A stretch of DNA of 64,000 bases from Temnopleurus reevesii (taxonomy: Eukaryota > Echinodermata > Echinoidea > Temnopleuroida > Temnopleuridae), in assembly GCA_036244855.1 (NCBI GenBank), contig BQKZ01001330.1, positions 10,594 through 74,593 on the forward strand, written 5' to 3'. The stretch's first letter is position 1. Every line of letters starts with the position of its first letter. The position numbers and the translations under genes are program-made. Positions 13,309 to 24,105 of the stretch are shown here, one piece after another. Under the pieces are notes generated by a model. The model saw only the letters and a list, made by a program, of their open reading frames with translations, was not told the origin of the DNA and ran no database searches.

Positions 13309-13736
13309 CGGCAAAAAAAATTGTTAGGATGCTCAAGGATGACTTTATTGAAAATTTGCGTTACCCGGCTGGAAAATGTTTTTTGTTGTTGTTTTAATTA
13401 TATTCTTTTAGCACAGTTCACACAATTCATGAGGAAAATGAGAATTGGAAGGGAGTGAAAAACAAAATATCATCTGAAATGGCTTTTCAGGTTGTATTCC
13501 ATATGTTTATTAATATAACTTTGCTAAATTGTTCAATTTGAATGAAAGGTACTGGTCGTGCCATTTTCCATTCAATTCAATTTCAGGTCCATTTGTAAAA
13601 ACACATAAAATACAAAGTCAGAAGACTAACATTTGGCGTTTTGTTTACAAACAAAACATAATGAAAGTGAACATATTATTTCCATGCACTTTCAGAGGGT
13701 TGGTCGGTTGAGGGCATCCAAACATATTTTTAGCCT
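13309..13736 (+). mobile_element. Interspersed repeat family copy B
   Basis: Same orientation and layout as the element at 2409-2738 but about 100 bp longer. It begins CGGCAAAAAAAATTGTTAGG, keeps the AATTCATGA..GGAGTGAAAA core, and ends CACTTTCAGAGGGTTGGTCG..TTGAGGGCATCCAAAC. The pair shows these are dispersed copies rather than a local duplication. No ORF of interest. Confidence 0.6.
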
Positions 13737-14168
13737 TCATGTAACATATGGAAATCAACTGCATGGTTTGTGGATCATGTATAACATCACAAACAGCACC
13801 ATACATGGATGTATACCTAGATGGGACCAAGGGGGCCCCTTTTAATATCCTGACGATCGGCAATTCTGATATCATTCGTGATATAAGTGGGTATATTCAT
13901 ATGTCAGAGTGCTACAAATGACATGGGTAAGCTGTACTAGACAAAGTGTAGTGCCTTAAAAATGAAATCTACAGGTTCATGATTTGGAAGCTAAAAAGAA
14001 AGTCTTTAAAATACGTAACATATTGTAATCCACATTATGGTTAAGGTACACTGATTTTATAAATTATTATCATAATTATTATGATATTTATTATGATGTT
14101 CAAGCAATCAGTATGTGCCATAAAATTTTACTTCATTGAATTTGTGCTGCATGAATAATTTGGAATTT

Positions 14169-14208
14169 AGTAAAAAAAAAAAAAAAATAAATAAATAATA
14201 ATAATAAC
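14169..14208 (+). repeat. A-rich simple sequence
   Basis: A run of about 18 A followed by AAAT and AAT repeats. Could be a retroposon tail, but no retroposon body is recognisable to its left. Confidence 0.7.
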
Positions 14209-14691
14209 TGCAACGGGCATGGGCAAATCATCTCCTTATTACGCACTAAACTATAGCTTCATATAGCACATCGTAGCTTCTTCCAAACATTACAAAATAA
14301 GTGTTATCACAAAAGAGTTTGCATTCTTTCATGATATTATGATCCTTACCACAAACAAAATCTGAGGAAAAAAAACAAAATAACCTTGACAATATTTTAG
14401 GTAATCTATATTATTAATTTGTAACCCCTACTACTGCTGCCAATCGAAGCACCCCGGAGTGGCTACTCTATTGTAGCTAATTACCAACGAGTAATTTCTA
14501 GAGTATCTTTCATTTAATCACAAATTTAACAAGCCAACTACATCATATCGTGAGTAAATTAGGAAGAAAGAGGTATAATAGAAAGCAATTTTCAATTCCA
14601 ATTTTGCTAATGAAGGACACAATAGGTCTTTCTGCTCGACTGCCCCCAGTCCGCATTGTTAATGTTTACTGTGGTGATAATATAATGCGCC

Positions 14692-14705
14692 AACGGGATC
14701 CCGTT
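14692..14705. repeat. 14-bp perfect palindrome AACGGGATCCCGTT
   Basis: Self-complementary sequence in a modestly GC-richer context. No second copy seen. Function unknown. Confidence 0.6.
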
Positions 14706-15269
14706 AATAAGAAGCAATAACTTTCTGTGACGTTACATGCTAATATGATCTGACAGATGCTCATTGGCACCTGTTAATAATGACTCTCTGATTGTGGGGA
14801 GGGGGGGGGGGGGTCAAAATTGATGACATTATATGGCTTCGGACTAAGCTCGAGTTTGTGTATTAAAATATAACATTTTTTGCAGGATACTGTCAAACCA
14901 AATGATTTTAAAAGGATAAATTGTAGCTTTCGCATAAGAAAATTATCAGAAAAATAAGACTGGTCATAATTTCATGCACTTGACTTATCTTTAATGTAAA
15001 AACTGTGATGCATTTCCAATTAACTTTGATGATCAAATTGTAAGATTATCTGCACATGACATTTATTAACATTTTTCACATTCCCAACCATACCGCCTTG
15101 GAGGCTTCAGATGATATTTTGAACAAAACCGAAAAAGCTGACAAAATTGTTTGCAACATCGCTTCTTTTCCATGGCAACGCAGGCATTTGATTAATCACC
15201 GAGTGTTATGTAAACACCTGTGACATTTAAATGACTCTGTAATTTCATTTTTGCTCAGAGTCCGATCCT

Positions 15270-15410
15270 TACTCGTTGCATAAATCTCCTGCAGAAAGAA
15301 ATAGACTTGCATTATGGGCAAATACACAAGCAGCAAAATCCCAGCTATAGTGCTGGAAATATATCAGAACTGTGTTGCACTCAACCCAGGTGAAGTGAAA
15401 GTGTATATGC
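15270..15410 (+). repeat. SINE-like tail fragment
   Basis: Ends in GTTGCACTCAACCCAGGTGAAGTG, matching the tail at 22840 over GCACTCAACCCAGGTGA. The upstream head is too diverged to show A and B boxes. Confidence 0.4.
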
Positions 15411-16859
15411 AGTATGGCATGAACACATAATCTTTGAAATGCTTGCTTCTTATTCATTCAAATTATTATCATTATAAACCCTAATGTTATCATTTTTTCC
15501 CTAGAAATACATAATCCAATCCTGTATCATCCCTGCTAAAAACAGGTCAGATTCAAGAGTGAATCAAAATTGGCAATTATTCTTCTTGCTCTCCGAGATG
15601 GAAACTAAGGATTCAAATATGTTCATATCATTTTCATGTGCACTTCCTAAAGTCTGTGCCCCTATTTTGTACACATAGCCACAGCACACCTAATAGAAAT
15701 TCAACATGAAATTTGTTATATTCATACCCAGAGCATATCCTTTGCCCCACCCCCCCCCCCTCAAAAAAAATTTAATGCATGATATTGACAAACATTTACC
15801 AACAAATGGGAGGGCATGCCAAATCTTTTTAAAAAAGCACTCCGAATACACCATCTAAGCAAATATGTGACAGGGCGTTTAACCACGAATACACATAAGA
15901 GAAGGTTAATTAGCTACCCGAATCCACTACAACTCATTTTTCCTCCATCCATAGACAAACGACCGCATCAACTTCCCTGCCTTTCGTGGAGATGGATGAA
16001 GTTTGCAGGAGAGTTAACGAGCAATCATCGCATCCCCAATATCATCTCCGCTGATCGGTGGATAAACCGTCCAACCCATATTGATCTACTAATCAAGAGA
16101 TGAGTCGTGCGGGGATAGGCAGTTGCTAAATGTCGAACAAAATGCTTCCAATGGCAACTGCCCACTGCTTGTTGTGAGTGGAGAAATAAATCAGGCATTT
16201 AAAAAGCTCAGGAAGGCATGAAATAGGAGATACTGTCCCAAGAGGCGTACAACTGCATATTAATCTGGGTTATTTCCTAATGCGTGATCGGAAAAAATCA
16301 AGTAGCATTAATCTTCATGATCTGAAATGGTCCCTATTTTCCTTCCGTTATAACATGGTTGTTGAAAAATAACCATTAGCCAACGAGAAAACTTTGTGAA
16401 TTTTGCCATGTTAAGCCATTTTACTCTATCATTTTAGTCTATCATTATTCATTTATTTTTCAACATCATGCGATTTTCTACTTGGTTGTCTGGCCATATC
16501 CAATAAATATTTAAATTATGACAGTTAAAGATGAAAGATAAGAAGATGAAGATTATCAAAACTATATTTATCTTTAAAATGTTATAATAAAAATACTACT
16601 GGATATTATGAAGCACCATATCCACTAAATAAGATGCTCAAGGTGGAGGAAATGAATGTAGATAACAATTTCTATTCTAATATCTGATTTCTATCATAAT
16701 GATCATGGCCATCATTATAATCACTAATTTGTGATGGCTGATTATAGACTACTCAATTCAAAATAGAAGTATCTTTGACAAAATTATTGAACACGAGTCC
16801 CTGATAAATCGCACAATATTATCGTCTAATAGTCAAGAAAGTGCATAATTTTACCCTCC

Positions 16860-17330
16860 CAGTACGATGGCAATGAAAGTATATACATGGCGATCAGTGC
16901 CTTTAAGATGGAACTAATTGAAGAAACATTTGATTAAGCTATAATAGAGGATCGTCTGGGGGGCTCTTGTATGTAAATGCTACCCTCGTCATTAGACTGC
17001 CGTTAAGTAACCGATCCCGGTGAATATAGACCGACTTCCAAGGATAGAATCATTTGCGATGACCAGCGGGGCTTGATGAATCTAGAGGGAGCGAGGCAGC
17101 TTATTGCCATAAATTTTCCGAGGGCAGACGTCTTAACGATGGAATAAGACGGAAGGGAAGGTAATGGGGACGTATCAAGCATAGAGTAATGATTTAGGTG
17201 ATCATTACTTATGATCGCATCGTAATAATCACAATAGGGGTTCGCAATACCCTAGCAAGAGGGGCGATGCTTCTTGATGCCATCAAGACTTAAATAACGG
17301 TATGAGAATCATGAGGAAATAGGAACGTTC
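16860..17330. promoter_or_regulatory. GC-richer patch with paired homeodomain-type sites
   Basis: Largest unique-looking island in the long intron. At 17185-17209 a perfect 9-bp inverted repeat, AGTAATGAT / ATCATTACT with a 7-nt spacer, places two TAATGAT homeodomain-type cores head to head. Further ATGATCGCAT and GTAATAATC cores follow. CpGs are frequent, and no ORF with coding character covers it. A developmental enhancer is plausible but unproven. Confidence 0.3.
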
Positions 17331-18649
17331 ATTAAATTGCTCATTATTTGATCATTATTTGAGGGGGGGGGGGGGTCTTTAAAACCAGAAAGCTTGCCAG
17401 AGGCTGCTATCTTAGCAACAAATTATTATTAAACTAAAGTGATTTAAACAAACTAGATTCTGCAGTATTGTAGATTCAATTAATGTATAACTTGGTTTGT
17501 TGGGTGAAAATAGATCAATTTGAACGATCCCCCTCCATCTGGATAGCAATTGGTATGATGTGAAATCAGTAGTTTCTTTACTCAGGGTAAAATACAAAAA
17601 AAAATTGTCATCCATGACTGCAATCTATGTGGAATATCTAATCAGGACATTGCTCCCAAATTTTATGGATTTAGGTTTGCATTACATAATCTGATTATCT
17701 GATAGATTAAACCTTCCAGGATAAAGAGTTGTAAGCATTAAACCATGTTAGTCTTCTGCTTTTTATTAGGATAGCCTTTTGAAGACGGTTCAGTTAGCAT
17801 TTTAAGGCACGATGCATTTCCTAATTCGAACAAAATTTGTCCATTTTCTTAAAAAGATGGTAGCCAAAGGATAGTGTTGCATGAAAAAAAAGAAATCCTG
17901 ACATAGCAACAACTAGAAGGTCATCCTATTGAATGATTATTATTTCTATTGAAGAGCATTTTTAAATGAAAGCTATATAGGGATGGTTTTATGCAGTAGT
18001 ACCCTATAGTTACTGTCACTTTGTGAAAACGAGGACAAATTAATATATTCAAATATGGCTAAAACGGTCAGAATTACGCAATTTGTAATATCTAAAGATA
18101 CAGTACAAATCCCCAGAACCCTCTCCAATATTTAATACTTTGTCTGATCCATCATAAGGAATCTATGAAATGTATTCACATTATCTTCCCTCTGTGTTAA
18201 ACTGAAAACTGTCCCAACCATACATGTATCTATCCTATAATTTTGTGAGCAAGATTTGATCAATTTTAATACCACGCATGTAAAAGGTGCTGGTATATAC
18301 CACAGTATTCATTAGGTACTCGAAAATGATTTACAAGGCTTTCTTTTCTGGAAAAATGATTGAAATCTGAACAAGCTATAAATCAGGTTTTTTAATGAGA
18401 ACATAAATCCTTGATTCTTTGAAGGTGCAATAAATTACATTTGGTTTGATAAAAGTGTGGGTTGGATTTTTATTGTGAGGGTTTAACCTATATTTATAAC
18501 CAGAATACATGAAGGGGTAACAAAAACTCTTTTGTAAGTCTATGAATGCGTGATATTTTCCACTTGTAATGTTAGCATCATTACACCAAATTAAAATCTT
18601 GCAAATCCGGTTAAAACCGACATTAACACTAAAAAGTCAACATCCCCCA

Positions 18650-18753
18650 AAGCCCTGGTCACTCCGACTCTTTGTTAATTCACAGTTAACTGCTTCAGAA
18701 CAACGAGTCGGGGTGAATCGTGTTGCTTCTGGGGTCCTATGTGACCAGGGCTT
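18650..18753. mobile_element. Small MITE-like element, 13-bp TIRs
   Basis: Begins AAGCCCTGGTCAC and ends with its exact complement GTGACCAGGGCTT, 104 bp overall. Inner ends also pair (CTCCGACTC against GAGTCGGGG). No target-site duplication is obvious. Too short to code. Confidence 0.65.
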
Positions 18754-18866
18754 GAGAAAGAAAGAAATATCGTATATAGCCCCTCTGCATAGTATATCAC
18801 GTACCAACATCCCCTAAAAAAAATGTTAACGCATGTCCGTCCATATAATGGGATTAATTATCCAGT

Positions 18867-19033
18867 GAGGTGTTTCACCAAGATAAGAAAGACTTTACAC
18901 ACAACTTTACGTTCGACTGGTATCAATTCTTGAACTGAATGCGCGTAATATTATGAATGATTATGCGCAAGAAGGGATACAAGTCGAACGTAAAGTCGTG
19001 CGTAAAGTCTTTCTTATCTTGGTGAAACACCTC
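18867..19033. mobile_element. Foldback MITE, about 58-bp arms
   Basis: The left arm GAGGTGTTTCACCAAGATAA.. is repeated inverted at the right end (..TTATCTTGGTGAAACACCTC) for about 58 bp with roughly three mismatches, around a 50-bp loop. A transcript through it would form a long near-perfect hairpin. High arm identity suggests recent insertion or gene conversion. Confidence 0.8.
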
Positions 19034-19188
19034 CCAGATTAATCATCCACTTTGCACCCGTTGAGTGACGTGTTCTTTGATCATAAGGTTAGTATCCAGA
19101 AATGCCAACATTCCCTAATATGAGGATAAAAGTTAAAATGTGAATCACAAAACAACTGATCAAAATATCTTTTCATAAGAGAAAGCGT

Positions 19189-19376
19189 ACCAGGGGTCGA
19201 TTGCTTGAAATGGTCTTGGCCGTCCTCTTCCTGCTAAGACGTCTTGACTTCTTGTGCCACCCTCGTAACATAGACATTAGAGTTGATACAACTATGTTGA
19301 GAGGGTGGCACAAGAACTTCAGACGCCTTAGCATGAAGAGGATAGCTAAGACTATTTCGTGCAACTGGCCCCTGGT
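19189..19376. mobile_element. Foldback MITE, about 85-bp arms
   Basis: The left arm 19189-19273 starts ACCAGGGG and includes CTTGTGCCACCCT; the right arm 19292-19376 is its diverged complement ending CCCCTGGT. The 18-bp loop makes the whole element almost a single hairpin. ORFs on both strands show the mirrored peptides expected of an inverted repeat, not genes. Confidence 0.8.
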
Positions 19377-20437
19377 TATCATGTTTTGGCTTATGAAAAA
19401 ATATTTGGTTCCACTGGATGGTGATTCACTTTCTAATTTCTCTCTTTACATGCATGCATATTCCGGAAGATCTCAGTATCTCCTAAACTTACCTTTCAAA
19501 CATGTTCTTCAATTCACTTTATCAATATGAAATTACTAAAAGGCCTACGATCTATCTCACAGCAAAGCAAATCATACGTGACTATCTTAAGAAACTATAA
19601 GCTGGTATTTTAGTACAGAAATGAGTGAACTGTGAGGGGGTATACAAGCAAACTCAAAACCCAATAGCATGCAAAAACATTAAGGATGAATCAAACACAA
19701 AATTCTGGAAAAAATAAGCATGAGAAAATTAAAAACATTGACATGTACACACGTGAGATTGTAGGAGAAAAATCATAAATTGAACAAGGCATGTGAATGA
19801 TATTAATGCCATGCAAACACCATTTCAAATAAAAGAAATTGAACGCAGGGCAAGCAGAATGGAAATTGTCAACAACGAGGGAGTATTTTTTTTTCAGCCC
19901 CCCCCCCCCCAAAAAAAATTGAATTGTCATGAAAAACTCGGGTGCTCTGTGCTGAATCATTTTGAGGACACCACTGGGAAATGTAAAATAATATTTTACC
20001 ATAATTTCTTTCTAAACTCTTATTTGGACAGTTTAAGAAATTGGCTTTTAAATATTATAAGAGAGTGTTTTTTTCTCATGATAAAGAGGGCAATTTTGCT
20101 ACATTTCTATTCAATTGACCAAGGTGAGATTCATTTTCTTTTCTGGAATTGAGCCTGTCTCAAAGGCTGGTATTTTAAATTGCCAAAATAAAATAAAAAT
20201 AGGATGTAAAAAAACAGAGTTTTCAAAACAGTTTTAAACTCTGGCGATTTACAAGTTGATTTTTTTTTTTAATTCAGGGGGAGTCGGTAAATAAAGAATT
20301 TGAAATCTCAATAATCAAGAGATATTAGTTCTCTATTTCATCAAAGAATGTAAAAAAAAAAAAAAAAAGAGTAAGAAATGCTGCAACATCGGACAAAGCA
20401 TGGGAGCGGATAAAGGGCACTCTCAAATAGGGAGTGA

Positions 20438-20463
20438 GGGGGGGGGGGGGGGGGGGGGGGGGG
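20438..20463 (+). repeat. 26-nt G homopolymer (C26 in the gene's transcript)
   Basis: An uninterrupted run of 26 G on the plus strand, which would be a C26 run in the minus-strand pre-mRNA about 106 nt after the exon-2 donor. A 17-nt A run lies close by at 20352-20368. G runs of 9-15 also occur at about 14798-14812, 17362-17375 and 39494-39507. Length in the assembly is unreliable for such homopolymers. Confidence 0.9.
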
Positions 20464-20568
20464 TAGCCACCTTGCTTTCTTGTAATCTAAAATGAATTGA
20501 TTTGCGGTTAAGGGTATAAATCTTTTTTCTTCAAAGGAAGGGGTCATTTTTTACTGTTTTTTAATTAC

Positions 20569-20676
20569 CTTCTTGGCATCGTGATCGATAGAATTAGGTG
20601 AGCCTGCATCTTGGCTTGCTATGACGTTAGTAGTGGTTCCATTGGGTGTAGTAGCCATTAGCTCGTCCGAGCCCCG
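20569..20676 (-). CDS. Second coding exon of PTBP-like gene: N-terminal bipartite nuclear signal region
   Basis: Seen: the minus strand reads a long pyrimidine tract, then GATTCTACAG|CGGGGC at 20676, 36 open codons, and AAG|GTAATT at 20569. The peptide opens RGSDELMATTPNGTTTNV and closes SPNSIDHDAKK. Known: PTBP1/2/3 and fly hephaestus share KRGSDEL near the N terminus, then a Ser/Asn-rich linker and a lysine pair (NDSKK in vertebrates). The two basic clusters form the bipartite nuclear localisation signal just before RRM1. Here RKR from the previous exon plus the closing KK would serve the same role. The protein family binds CU-rich RNA and represses splicing in the nucleus. The exon is 108 nt, symmetric (phase 0/0), so skipping it keeps the frame. 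Missing: the following exon (FK.., then RRM1 RNP motifs) is not visible to the left. An alternative is an unrelated protein with a chance RGSDEL, which I consider less likely. Confidence 0.72.
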
Positions 20677-20790
20677 CTGTAGAATCAACAGGCAACCAAC
20701 CAGAGGAAGAGGATGAAATCAGGAGACAAAAAGAAAGAGAAAAACACAACGCACCAGTGAGAAAAAGAGAAGAGTATTTTTTTTTGTAGA
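20677..20790 (-). promoter_or_regulatory. Extended UCUU/UUCU-rich polypyrimidine tract before exon 2
   Basis: Read on the minus strand, the roughly 100 nt before the acceptor contain three pyrimidine blocks: CTCTTCTCTTTTTCTC (20774-20759), TTTTTCTCTTTCTTTTTGTC (within 20744-20721) and CATCCTCTTCCTCTG (about 20715-20701). They carry repeated UCUU, UUCU and CUUUC cores, the known binding preference of PTB proteins. Tracts this long upstream of a symmetric exon are typical of PTB-repressed exons. That the gene product acts on its own pre-mRNA is inference. Confidence 0.5.
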
Positions 20791-22031
20791 GGATAGCTGA
20801 GAACTTAAAACAAACTTTTTTCCACATGCAGCGGAAAATTTTAAGTCAAAATCATGAGATAGAAGGATATATAAATAATCAAAATCATGCCCAAAATACA
20901 GATGAATTTTGTTTGTTTGCAAAATAAAAGATGATAACAGATACATGTGCCCCCACTCGTAAACAATATAAAAGCATCACGCATGTGATATATGTCAGTT
21001 ATATGCAACAAACAAAGAGTGTCAAAATACATTATGTAGGGTATTATATAGAGATGCAAAAATCATTGGATGTATATTATATGAGTATGGAATATGGAAA
21101 AGGTGGAGAGATGTTATATGACAAATTAAACAAAAAGAATGACACACTTTCTCCCTACATGGAGCAATGGAATGATCAAGCAGTGCACAAAGCTAATAAG
21201 AAGTCGGGAGTGTCCCACTTGTTGAATGGGGGTGGTCAACATGGATGATTAGAGGGACAGTTGGAAGAAATAACTCGGTAGACGTCCAAGTCTCGATCTT
21301 CGGAAAACCTGGGCGCAGGATTGCTGGCAGCTGCCCTGTAAACAAATATTAGCTAGTCACTGTTAACACAATCTGGGCACACAATCAATAAAAGAACATC
21401 TTCTACAGCGTTAGTAGTGGATTCTACAGAACACTCGCTATTTCACCCGCAGGGAACATAGGCCTTGTTAATATAAATAGACATTTTCACATCAGAAATT
21501 ATAATTCAAATGCAGTATACTATACTAGTTATAAACTACGTTCAAGGATTTCCTCAACATAATCTGGAATTAAAGAAGACGGGAATGTTCTATTTTTATC
21601 CAGAACAATTCGGTCACTCAACTCCCATTTGAGAGTCAGACATCACATACTGTTGTCAGGTATAAGAATTCAGACTGGTTTTTAATATTTTGGAAAAAGA
21701 ATATATAAATCATTAATCATTTTTATTGCTTACAATAATCAAAATACATTATATTGAAATTATCATGATTCATTTTCCAAACCATCTCCTTTTCCCTCTC
21801 ACACACACAAACCACAAAAGAACCTCCCTCACATTCCATCAAATTAATTTACTCCAAAGTGACTAAAATTGTCAAGTTTGGTTATGAAAGATATCCTTCT
21901 CATCATATCTACCTCTCCATTTAACCAGCTACCACTTAATTCCCTCTATCACTTCATTTTCCTATACTTTTCATTCTCAATGTTAAACCTTCACTTTCTT
22001 CACTATATCTTTCTCCCCTTCCATAGCTCCA

Positions 22032-22056
22032 TGTCTCTCTCTCTCTCTCTCTCTAT
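22032..22056 (+). repeat. CT microsatellite
   Basis: An uninterrupted TC dinucleotide run inside a longer pyrimidine-rich stretch at about 21885-22125. Confidence 0.85.
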
Positions 22057-22744
22057 CTTTTCATCCCTCCTGATATACATCTCCTCTCCCTCTGTTTCCT
22101 TGAATTTTTCAGCAATAGATTCTTCTAAATCTCTACATTTTAAAAATGTCTGACATAGAACAACAAATTTCATTCCTTCTGACCAAAAATATAAATGATT
22201 TTACCCTAAAATACAAATGTCAACTTATAATCTACGAGATTGAAGGAGTGACAACCTTTTCTAAATGATAAAATAACATTTCAGTCATGTTGGATCTAAT
22301 CGGGAAAGTGATGGTTCCACCATGCTTAAAGCCTTAATTTGTCATTTGCCGATGTTGTCACTCCCCTAACCTTTGCAAATGTAAATCTAACACCCAAGTT
22401 TTTAGAATAAAGAGGTATGAATTTAGCAAATATAATGACGAGTTTGGAATGATAAAAATTCATACCTCCCCCCCCCCCAAAAAAAAAAAAACCCACTAAT
22501 TGATGGTTTAGAGGTTTGTGATATCATTGTGCTATCTAACCCTGATGTGAACATACCACATACGCCAAGAGCAAGGACCCCTTTACATAAACCCTTACCA
22601 CCAATGATAACTTTATAAAGAATTAAAACTTTAGTAGAATCCAAATCATTGACAGATTCTTGCAATGGTAGCTACTTCTTATAACTAAACATCATCAATG
22701 GCAAGTTTCGTGCAACAGGTGCAATAATGCTCTTCTTTACTGTA

Positions 22745-22870
22745 CATATTTTTAGCATCATGACCTAGTGGTTACAGGAATTGCAAATCTTCCAATCAAA
22801 CACCCAGCAATGACAAAAGAAAATTGACCCATGTCTTACTGCACTCAACCCAGGTGAGGTAAATGGGTAC
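22745..22870 (+). repeat. Degenerate tRNA-derived SINE
   Basis: An A-box-like ATGACCTAGTGGTTACAGG lies about 80 bp before the conserved tail ACTGCACTCAACCCAGGTGA and GGTAAATGGGTACC. The B box has decayed. This is the best of three copies of the tail in the window (others near 7627 and 15378). Confidence 0.5.
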
Positions 22871-23743
22871 CAAGCAGGAATATTCATTGGAAAATTGCAT
22901 GCCAGATAGCTACAAGGATGAATTCAGGATTATAATATTACAAAAGTATTTTGAGCACTTAGCACCGTGGATAGGTTTGCTTAATGAATTACTGATAATA
23001 ATCCTCATCAACACTTATAATCTTTCAATCTTTTTGCCTCCAAGAAAGCACCCCATCTCTTGTGACATCCAGATTCCTGACACATCCACAACTAATGGAT
23101 CATGGCCTGTGGTTTTTAAACATCAACCATAGATCGCTTCTCCACTAACAATCATTTATGCATTTGTACAAGTGAACAGGGCATAACAAGGGGTGACAAA
23201 GTTAAGGCTGTATCAAATATTATTTTTTATACAACCCCCAAATACCAGTTAATGGAAAAGAACATCATAATGCCTGATATCTTCCTACTTTTTTTCAAAA
23301 TGAACACAAAATGAGACAAAAGCTTCTTGACACTTGTACTAGGTCCATATACTTCAATATACTGATTGTGAAATAAAGGAAAATGTGCTTTTGGAGGAGG
23401 GGGTTCTTCAAGTTATTGACTCTCTACCCCCTCTTCCCCCTGAATTATTCCTCTTCTAAAGCACTTTTTGGTGGAATATCACCCTCAACAAACCACATTT
23501 AAAATGATATGTCTTTTTGCTGCCAAGAGAGCAAATAACATACAATACCAACTTGACTGTGATGCACAGAGCAAACCAGCTCTATACCGTAAATAGAGTT
23601 ATCACGTATGACATTGTAAGATACAGATATAGCTGCCAAAATAGATGACCAGTCTACTGGAATACTCAAATCCCACAACAATTAAAGCACGCATGTCATT
23701 CAGATAATTAGATTGCATATATCCCAGTGTGGAGAACATCTTT

Positions 23744-24105
23744 TCTCTGGCAATGGGTGGTAAATGGCATAGAAATGTCATCATAAGGAGAGATTTTTTC
23801 CATGAATATGGTGTAACTAAGAAAGGATTGGGTTGTTTGTAATTAGAACTAAGTGGCAGGTCAAGCTAACACTGGAGGCTTCAATGCTACAATTAGATTG
23901 TTAAAAACTTTTTATCATAAAAATTAAAGCTTTATATGCAATTAGTCCCTGGCAATGGGTTGTAAATGACATAAAAATGTCGTCATAAGGACAGATTTTT
24001 TTAAAAATGTGGTGTAATTGAGACATACTTCAAGGGGTGCTTGTAATTAGAACCAAGTGGAAGGTCGAGCTTACAAAGGAGGCTTCAATGCTTTGATTCC
24101 ACATT
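23744..24105 (+). repeat. Diverged direct duplication, period about 202 bp
   Basis: TCTCTGGCAATGGGTGGTAAATG at about 23744 recurs as TCCCTGGCAATGGGTTGTAAATG at about 23946. The copies remain alignable through GTAATTAGAAC, AAGTGG and GGAGGCTTCAATGCT. Noncoding, within intron 1. Confidence 0.75.

Larger units (their letters stand above)
1..20568 (-). other. Intron 2 (5' part only) of the PTBP-like gene, no RRM exon seen
   Basis: Starts at the donor GTAATT after the 108-nt exon and would run past the left edge of the window. I looked on the minus strand for the conserved RRM1 pieces of PTBP (RVIHIRKLP-like, GLPFGKVTN-like, NHKELKT-like) and did not find them, so either the intron exceeds 20 kb or a divergent exon was missed. 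Repeats inside are listed separately. Between them, 291-2270, 2760-9590 and 13740-16850 hold no gene I can support, only AT-rich DNA with several GC-richer patches. Confidence 0.4.

Noticed and set aside
17240..17262. GGGGTTCGCAATACC resembling a tRNA T-arm
   Set aside because: No A box at the right distance and the stem does not pair.
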